From JAOTYV01 sp041557595 (GTDB taxonomy: Bacteria > Pseudomonadota > Alphaproteobacteria > UBA8366), in contig JBFFGE010000161.1 in the NCBI GenBank assembly GCA_041557595.1, positions 1 to 10,779 of the forward strand: a stretch of DNA of 10,779 nt. The letters run 5' to 3'. The position numbers and the translations under genes are program-made. Below, piece by piece: positions 7,151-10,779 of this stretch. The notes below the pieces were generated by a model, which was not told the origin of the DNA, did not search any database, and saw only the letters and a program-made list of their open reading frames with translations. Numbering within the stretch: position 1 is the first letter of the stretch; each line of letters starts with the position of its first letter.

Positions 7151-8800
7151 ATGGCAAAAACCGCCGGGGAAAAAATGACAGGCGGACAGGCGATTGTCCG
7201 GACCTTGATGAAAAATGGGGTGGATACGGTATTCGGCCTGCCCGGCGTTCAGCTCGACAACATGTTCGACGCGCTGTACGAGACGCAGAATTCCGTTCGT
7301 ACGCTGCACACAAGGCACGAACAGGGGGCCGCCTATATGGCGCTGGGCTATGCCCAGTCCACGGGACGGCTCGGCGTTTGCGCGGTGGTTCCCGGTCCGG
7401 GCGTCCTCAACGCGGCCGCGGCGCTTTCGACCGCGGCCGGATCGAACGTGCCGGTTCTGTGCCTTACCGGACAGATTCCGTCGTATCAGATCGGGCTCGG
7501 GCTCGGCATCCCCCACGAAATCCGCGATCAGCAGGGCGCCATGCGCGGCGTCGTCAAATGGGTTGGGCGCGCCGACTCTCCCGCCGAAACACCGACGGTC
7601 CTGCGTGACGGATTGCGGGAGATGTTGGGCGGACGGCACCAGCCCGGGGTGTTCGAAATGGCGCCCGACGTAATGGGAAAGACGGAAGAAGTCACGCTTC
7701 TCGAGCCGGAGTCCTTCGACGGCGGCGATGCGCCCGATGCGGATGCGATCGAAGCCGCGGCGCGCTTGCTGGCCGGCGCCGAGAAGCCGGCGATCTTCGT
7801 CGGCAGCGGCGTGTTCGGCGCCGAGACCGAATTGCTGCGGGTCGCAGAATTGTTGGAAGCGCCGGTGGTGATGAGCCGAACCGGCCGCGGCGCGGTGAGC
7901 GATGCGCACTATCTGGCGCAAGGCATGATCGCGGGCCAGGCGCTGTGGCCGGAAGTTGACGTCGTACTGGTTGTGGGCACGCGCTTTCTCGCACCCGCGC
8001 TGGCCTGGGGCCGCGAGGACGAGGTCAAGATCGTTCGCATCGATATCGATCCCGAGCAAGCGGTCAAACCGCGCTCGGCGGACCAGTGCATCGTCACCGG
8101 CGCTAAATCGGGGCTCGCCGCACTCGCCGACCGGATCGACGCGCATAATCGAAAACGGGCGTCGCGCAAGGCGGAACTGACCGCTGTCAAACAGGAAGTT
8201 CAGGGAAAGCTGGCGGCGCTCGAGCCGCAATGCGGCTTTGCCAAGGTCATCCGCGACGAGTTGCCGGAGGACGGCATCCTGGTGACCGACGTGACGCAGC
8301 TCGCGACCTTTACGCAGAACTGGATGCCGATCTATCGGCCGCGTACCCTGATCACCCCCGGCTATCAGGGAACCTTGGGGCTCGCCTTCCCGACCGGTCT
8401 CGGCGCGCAGGTCGGCAATCCCGACCGCAAGGTGGTGGTGATTTCGGGCGATGGCGGGTTCATGTTCAATGTCCAGGAGCTGTCGACCGCGGTCGCGCAT
8501 GGCATCAACCTGGTGACCATCGTTTTTGCGGATGGCGCGTTCGGCAATGTGAAGCGGATTCAGAAGGATAATTTCGGCGGACGGAATATCGCGGTAGAGC
8601 TGCACAATCCGGATTTCGTGGCGCTTGCCAAGAGCTTCGGCATGCTCGGCATTCGGGCAAAAACCCCCGCCGCCCTGGGCAAGGCCATGCGGGAGGCTTT
8701 CGATGCGGGCGGCCCGGCGCTGATCGAGGTGCCGGTCGGCGAACTGCCGAACATCTGGACCCTCATCAAACGGCCGCCAAGCCAGGGCGTTCCGTCCTAG
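7151..8800 (+). CDS. Thiamine-diphosphate-dependent enzyme, acetolactate synthase large-subunit-like
   Basis: A 549-residue three-domain ThDP enzyme. The N-terminal pyrimidine-binding domain has FGLPGVQLDNMFDAL and RHEQGAAYMALGYA, with catalytic Glu57 present. The central domain (about 195-330) has the IFVGSG and VVGTRF strands. The C-terminal pyrophosphate domain has GDGGFMFNVQELSTA (Asp434 as Mg ligand), followed by FADGAFGN. In most relatives this last segment begins with two Asn; here the positions read Ala-Asp, so Asp461 would have to serve as metal ligand. The ATG at 7151 is preferred because GGAG (7141-7144) lies 6 nt upstream; in-frame ATG 7139 and TTG 7136 have no such site. No regulatory subunit (ilvN) or other branched-chain genes are nearby, so biosynthetic acetolactate synthase is unlikely. 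A catabolic carboligase or decarboxylase, for example on an oxoacid or sulfoacetaldehyde, is possible. The substrate is unknown. Confidence 0.88.
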   Translation: MAKTAGEKMTGGQAIVRTLMKNGVDTVFGLPGVQLDNMFDALYETQNSVRTLHTRHEQGAAYMALGYAQSTGRLGVCAVVPGPGVLNAAAALSTAAGSNVPVLCLTGQIPSYQIGLGLGIPHEIRDQQGAMRGVVKWVGRADSPAETPTVLRDGLREMLGGRHQPGVFEMAPDVMGKTEEVTLLEPESFDGGDAPDADAIEAAARLLAGAEKPAIFVGSGVFGAETELLRVAELLEAPVVMSRTGRGAVSDAHYLAQGMIAGQALWPEVDVVLVVGTRFLAPALAWGREDEVKIVRIDIDPEQAVKPRSADQCIVTGAKSGLAALADRIDAHNRKRASRKAELTAVKQEVQGKLAALEPQCGFAKVIRDELPEDGILVTDVTQLATFTQNWMPIYRPRTLITPGYQGTLGLAFPTGLGAQVGNPDRKVVVISGDGGFMFNVQELSTAVAHGINLVTIVFADGAFGNVKRIQKDNFGGRNIAVELHNPDFVALAKSFGMLGIRAKTPAALGKAMREAFDAGGPALIEVPVGELPNIWTLIKRPPSQGVPS

Positions 8801-8846
8801 GGAAGCCGCGGCCCGTGCGTCGAATTTAGAGGAAGCGGGAGGGCGA

Positions 8847-9953
8847 ATGCGATATCGCGACGTCGGTGTGTTGACCCATGACCGGGCGAAGGCGAGCCCG
8901 GGATTTACCTTGATCGTTCGCCTGAACGGCCGGGCCGCCTATCTCATCGATATGGACGGCAAGGTCGTGCATGACTGGCGATTTCCGCTCAATCCCGGGA
9001 ACAACGTCTATCTGCTCGAAAACGGCAACCTGCTCTGGAGCGGCGAGCCGAAAGACAATGCGCCGTTCGTTGGCGAAGCGTTATCCCGTTTCGAAGGCGG
9101 CGAAGGACATCCGCTGCGCGGCGGGCGAGGCGGCATCCTGCGCGAATACGACTGGGACGGAGAAATCCTCTGGGAATACGAAAACTGGGAACAGCATCAT
9201 GATTGCCGCCGCCTGGCGAACGGCAACACGCTGTATCTGGGGTGGGAAATCATGCCGGAGGCAGCGGCGCGGCGGGTGCAGGGCGGCCAGCCGGGGACCG
9301 AACACAATGGCCTGATCTATGGCGATTATCTGCATGAAGTAACGCCCGAAGGCGATATCGTGTGGGAATGGCATGCGCACAGCGACATGGATATCGAACG
9401 GTATCCGATCTGCGGTCGCTGTTTCCGGAACGAATTCGGCCATGCCAATGCCTGCGCACCGCTGCCCAATGGCGATGTCATGCTCAGTTTTCGGCGGCTC
9501 AATTTGATTGCGATCGTCGATCGCGAGACGCGCCGGTTTCGCTGGGAGCATCGCGACGACGATTGGGGCCACCAGCACGATTGCGGCCTATTGGACAACG
9601 GCAACATTCTCTTGTTCGCGAACGGCATTCATGGCGGGGGATTACCGTTTTCGCGGGTCATCGAACTCGATCCGGAGAGCAAGAAAAGCGTTTGGGAATA
9701 CAAGGGATCGCCGCCCTACACCTTCTTCAGCCCGCATATCAGCGGCGCGCAGCGGCTGGAATCCGGTAATACTCTCATATGCGAAGGGCAGTGGGGCCGG
9801 GTTTTTGAAGTCACGCCGGACGGTGAAGTCGTCTGGGAGTATGTCTCGCCGTTCTTCGATCCATTCTTTGCCGGCGGCCAGACCAATATGATGTTCCGGG
9901 CGTATCGCTATGCTGCGGACTCGCCCGAAATCGCGGGTCGGCTCTCGCTTTAG
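8847..9953 (+). CDS. Arylsulfotransferase (ASST)-like beta-propeller protein
   Basis: This 368-residue protein consists of repeated propeller blades. Each has a hairpin of the type LxNGNxLxxG (LLENGNLLWSG, RLANGNTLYLG, PLPNGDVMLSF, LLDNGNILLFANG, RLESGNTLICEG) and a WEY-type strand (ILWEY, IVWEW, FRWEH, SVWEY, VVWEY). Histidines precede the hairpins (His117/118, His199, His242/244, His297). PAPS-independent arylsulfate sulfotransferases place their catalytic His residues similarly, which suggests a related fold; enzymatic identity is not proven. Known AssT enzymes are periplasmic and longer, whereas this protein has no signal peptide and starts MRYRDVGVLTHD, so it is probably cytoplasmic. A strong GGGAGGG ribosome-binding site precedes the ATG. 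It lies 46 nt after the ThDP gene, probably in the same operon. A non-enzymatic or PQQ-like propeller role is an alternative. Confidence 0.82.
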   Translation: MRYRDVGVLTHDRAKASPGFTLIVRLNGRAAYLIDMDGKVVHDWRFPLNPGNNVYLLENGNLLWSGEPKDNAPFVGEALSRFEGGEGHPLRGGRGGILREYDWDGEILWEYENWEQHHDCRRLANGNTLYLGWEIMPEAAARRVQGGQPGTEHNGLIYGDYLHEVTPEGDIVWEWHAHSDMDIERYPICGRCFRNEFGHANACAPLPNGDVMLSFRRLNLIAIVDRETRRFRWEHRDDDWGHQHDCGLLDNGNILLFANGIHGGGLPFSRVIELDPESKKSVWEYKGSPPYTFFSPHISGAQRLESGNTLICEGQWGRVFEVTPDGEVVWEYVSPFFDPFFAGGQTNMMFRAYRYAADSPEIAGRLSL

Positions 9954-10059
9954 GCGCGTTTCGGTACGAGAGGGCTCCGGTCGGCCTTGCCACATGGCGC
10001 AGGCGATTTATGTAGTGTTGCTGGCGATGATGGAAAAAAAAGGGAACTCTATCTTGCAG

Positions 10060-10644
10060 ATGAATTTTGTGCGCGGTGCGGGTGTCGGTCTGGTTGCCCT
10101 CGCCTTATGCATCGTGATGGGGCCGGCGAATTCGGCGTCGGCCGCGGACGGGCTGGATAAGCTGGCCGCCGGAACCAAAGTCGGCAAAAAAATTCCGCAC
10201 CCGCTGAAAACGACGGACCAACACGGCAAGACCGTGGATTTTTCTTCGTTGACCGGCAGGAAGGGGCTGATCCTACTTTTCACGCGTTCGCTCGACTGGT
10301 GAATTTACTGCAAGTCCCAGGCGGTCGCCTGGAACGCACGGTACGCTGAATTCACCAAGCTGGGGTATCGGGTCGCCACGGTGAGCTACGATTCGGTGCA
10401 GGTACTGGCGCGATTCGCCAAACGCCGGAAAATCGGCTTCACCTTGTTGTCCGATCCGAAGTCGGAAATCATCCGCGCATTCGGCCTTCTGAATAAGCGG
10501 CACGCGCCCGGTTCGGCCTATCACGGGATTTCGCATCCGATGATTTTGACAATCGACCCGAAGGGCGTTGTGCGCGCGCGATTTTCGGAGACCGATTATT
10601 CTCAACGACCCGACATCGATGCGGTTCTGCGCGCGGTACGGTAG
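10060..10644 (+). CDS. Exported peroxiredoxin/thioredoxin-fold selenoprotein with in-frame TGA (Sec81)
   Basis: Two adjoining in-frame segments, broken only by TGA at 10300-10302, form one 194-residue thioredoxin-fold protein of the AhpC-TSA/redoxin type. A Sec signal peptide (MNFVRGAGVG, a hydrophobic core, then a cut after ASA at about residue 28) suggests a periplasmic protein. The fold begins with KIPHPLKTTDQHGKTVDFSSL and the strand GLILLFTRSLDW. The TGA (residue 81) follows Trp80, with Cys84 three positions on, giving Sec-x-x-Cys in place of CxxC. Typical peroxiredoxin elements continue afterwards (VSYDSV, FAKRRKIGFTLLSDP, HPMILTIDPKGVVRARF). Selenocysteine in this motif is known for Prx-like selenoproteins. 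Expected activity is thiol/selenol peroxidase or disulfide reduction; the substrate is unknown. TTG at 10054 is 8 nt after AGGGA and is an alternative start; ATG 10060 is 14 nt away. It follows the propeller gene by 106 nt. A nonsense-mutated pseudogene is the alternative reading. Confidence 0.88.
10300..10335 (+). promoter_or_regulatory. Bacterial SECIS element: UGA codon plus downstream hairpin for Sec insertion
   Basis: After TGA (10300-10302), CCAGGC (10317-10322) pairs perfectly with GCCTGG (10327-10332) around a GGUC loop (10323-10326). A C-A mismatch and two more pairs (T315-A334, G314-C335 in 10,000 numbering) extend the stem. The loop begins 20 nt after the UGA and has G at its first two positions. 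This fits the bacterial SECIS pattern: a short loop with an early G, about 16-37 nt from the UGA. The GGUC loop matches, from memory, the SelB-contacting G-U in the E. coli formate dehydrogenase SECIS. The hairpin is inside the coding sequence, as bacterial SECIS elements are. Confidence 0.8.
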
Positions 10645-10675
10645 TGTCCGACGCGCCAGACCCACCGAGTATTCG

Positions 10676-10707
10676 AAAAAAGGCCCGCCAGCGCGATGCT
10701 GGCGGGC
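10676..10707 (-). terminator. Rho-independent terminator, minus-strand orientation
   Basis: A perfect 10-bp stem (GCCCGCCAGC at 10683-10692 with GCTGGCGGGC at 10698-10707) encloses a 5-nt loop. Six A residues (10676-10681) flank its left side, so a minus-strand transcript would read stem-loop and then UUUUUU. On the plus strand no T-run follows, so it would be at best a weak terminator for the selenoprotein gene, which ends 32 nt upstream. The implied minus-strand transcript enters from beyond the right edge. Confidence 0.8.
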
Positions 10708-10724
10708 AGTCGAGAGTTGGGAAG

Positions 10725-10743
10725 CATAGCCATGGAGGCTATG
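10725..10743. repeat. Hairpin CATAGCC-N5-GGCTATG upstream of the terminator
   Basis: CATAGCC (10725-10731) and GGCTATG (10737-10743) form a perfect 7-bp stem around ATGGA. Together with the terminator and a third small hairpin (CCCC-GGAA-GGGG, 10764-10775), it fills the last 100 bases, where no convincing reading frame is seen. It may be part of a structured minus-strand RNA or of a 3' untranslated region. Confidence 0.45.
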
Positions 10744-10779
10744 TGGGTAACAACGCGGCAATCCCCCGGAAGGGGTTAA

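Noticed and set aside
6413..8605. A 730-codon open frame on the minus strand opposite the NIPSNAP and ThDP genes
   Set aside because: It is antisense to two well-supported genes, is rich in Arg and His with no recognisable domain, and is typical of GC-rich shadow frames.
9987..10014. A possible promoter (TTGCCA, 16 nt, TATGTA) ahead of the selenoprotein gene
   Set aside because: The -10 box matches the consensus poorly, and read-through from the propeller gene is equally likely.
10300..10302. Reading the TGA as a pseudogene-making stop, or as Trp by genome-wide recoding
   Set aside because: The frame is intact on both sides, the codon falls at the catalytic position, a SECIS-like hairpin follows, and other genes here use TGA as a stop.
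10273..10761. A 162-codon minus-strand frame covering the selenoprotein 3' half and the terminator
   Set aside because: It would run through a strong minus-strand terminator and is antisense to the conserved redox protein.
10739..10779. A 13-codon minus-strand frame entering from the right edge and ending in TAG at 10739-10741
   Set aside because: It is too short to judge; it could be the end of a gene but has no recognisable content and overlaps a hairpin.

Overview
The window is a GC-rich bacterial chromosome segment with dense, short-spaced genes and clear Shine-Dalgarno sites. Gene content and codon style suggest an alphaproteobacterium, perhaps a Rhodospirillales-like or marine uncultured lineage. 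This placement is inferred from protein style and context only. No rRNA, tRNA, CRISPR array or insertion sequence was seen.

Left block, + strand (1-3423): the 3' end of aprB, then complete aprA (start overlapping the aprB stop by one base) and sat. AprAB and Sat interconvert sulfite, APS and sulfate. With a single-domain Sat lacking a fused APS kinase, the set fits the dissimilatory sulfur-oxidation route (sulfite to APS to sulfate plus ATP), although sequence alone cannot fix the direction.

Middle block, - strand (3448-6290, read right to left): a GMC-family FAD oxidoreductase, a calcineurin-like metallophosphoesterase and a small MazG-like nucleotide pyrophosphohydrolase. The last two are only 28 nt apart and probably co-transcribed. 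This block converges on sat. A 167-nt divergent region (6291-6457) carrying operator-like inverted repeats separates it from the right block.

Right block, + strand (6458-10644): a two-domain NIPSNAP protein, an acetolactate-synthase-like thiamine-diphosphate enzyme, an arylsulfotransferase-like beta-propeller protein and an exported peroxiredoxin/thioredoxin-fold protein.

The most notable item is this last gene. It is split by an in-frame TGA at 10300-10302, exactly where a redox CxxC motif would lie. Reading TGA as selenocysteine gives Trp-Sec-Ile-Tyr-Cys-Lys and one continuous 194-residue protein. A 6-bp hairpin with a GGUC loop starts 14 nt after the codon, matching a bacterial SECIS element. 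TGA is an ordinary stop for aprB, the metallophosphoesterase and the GMC gene, so this is local recoding. The last 135 bases hold no convincing gene. They contain a minus-strand Rho-independent terminator and two further hairpins, which suggests an RNA or gene entering from beyond the right edge.
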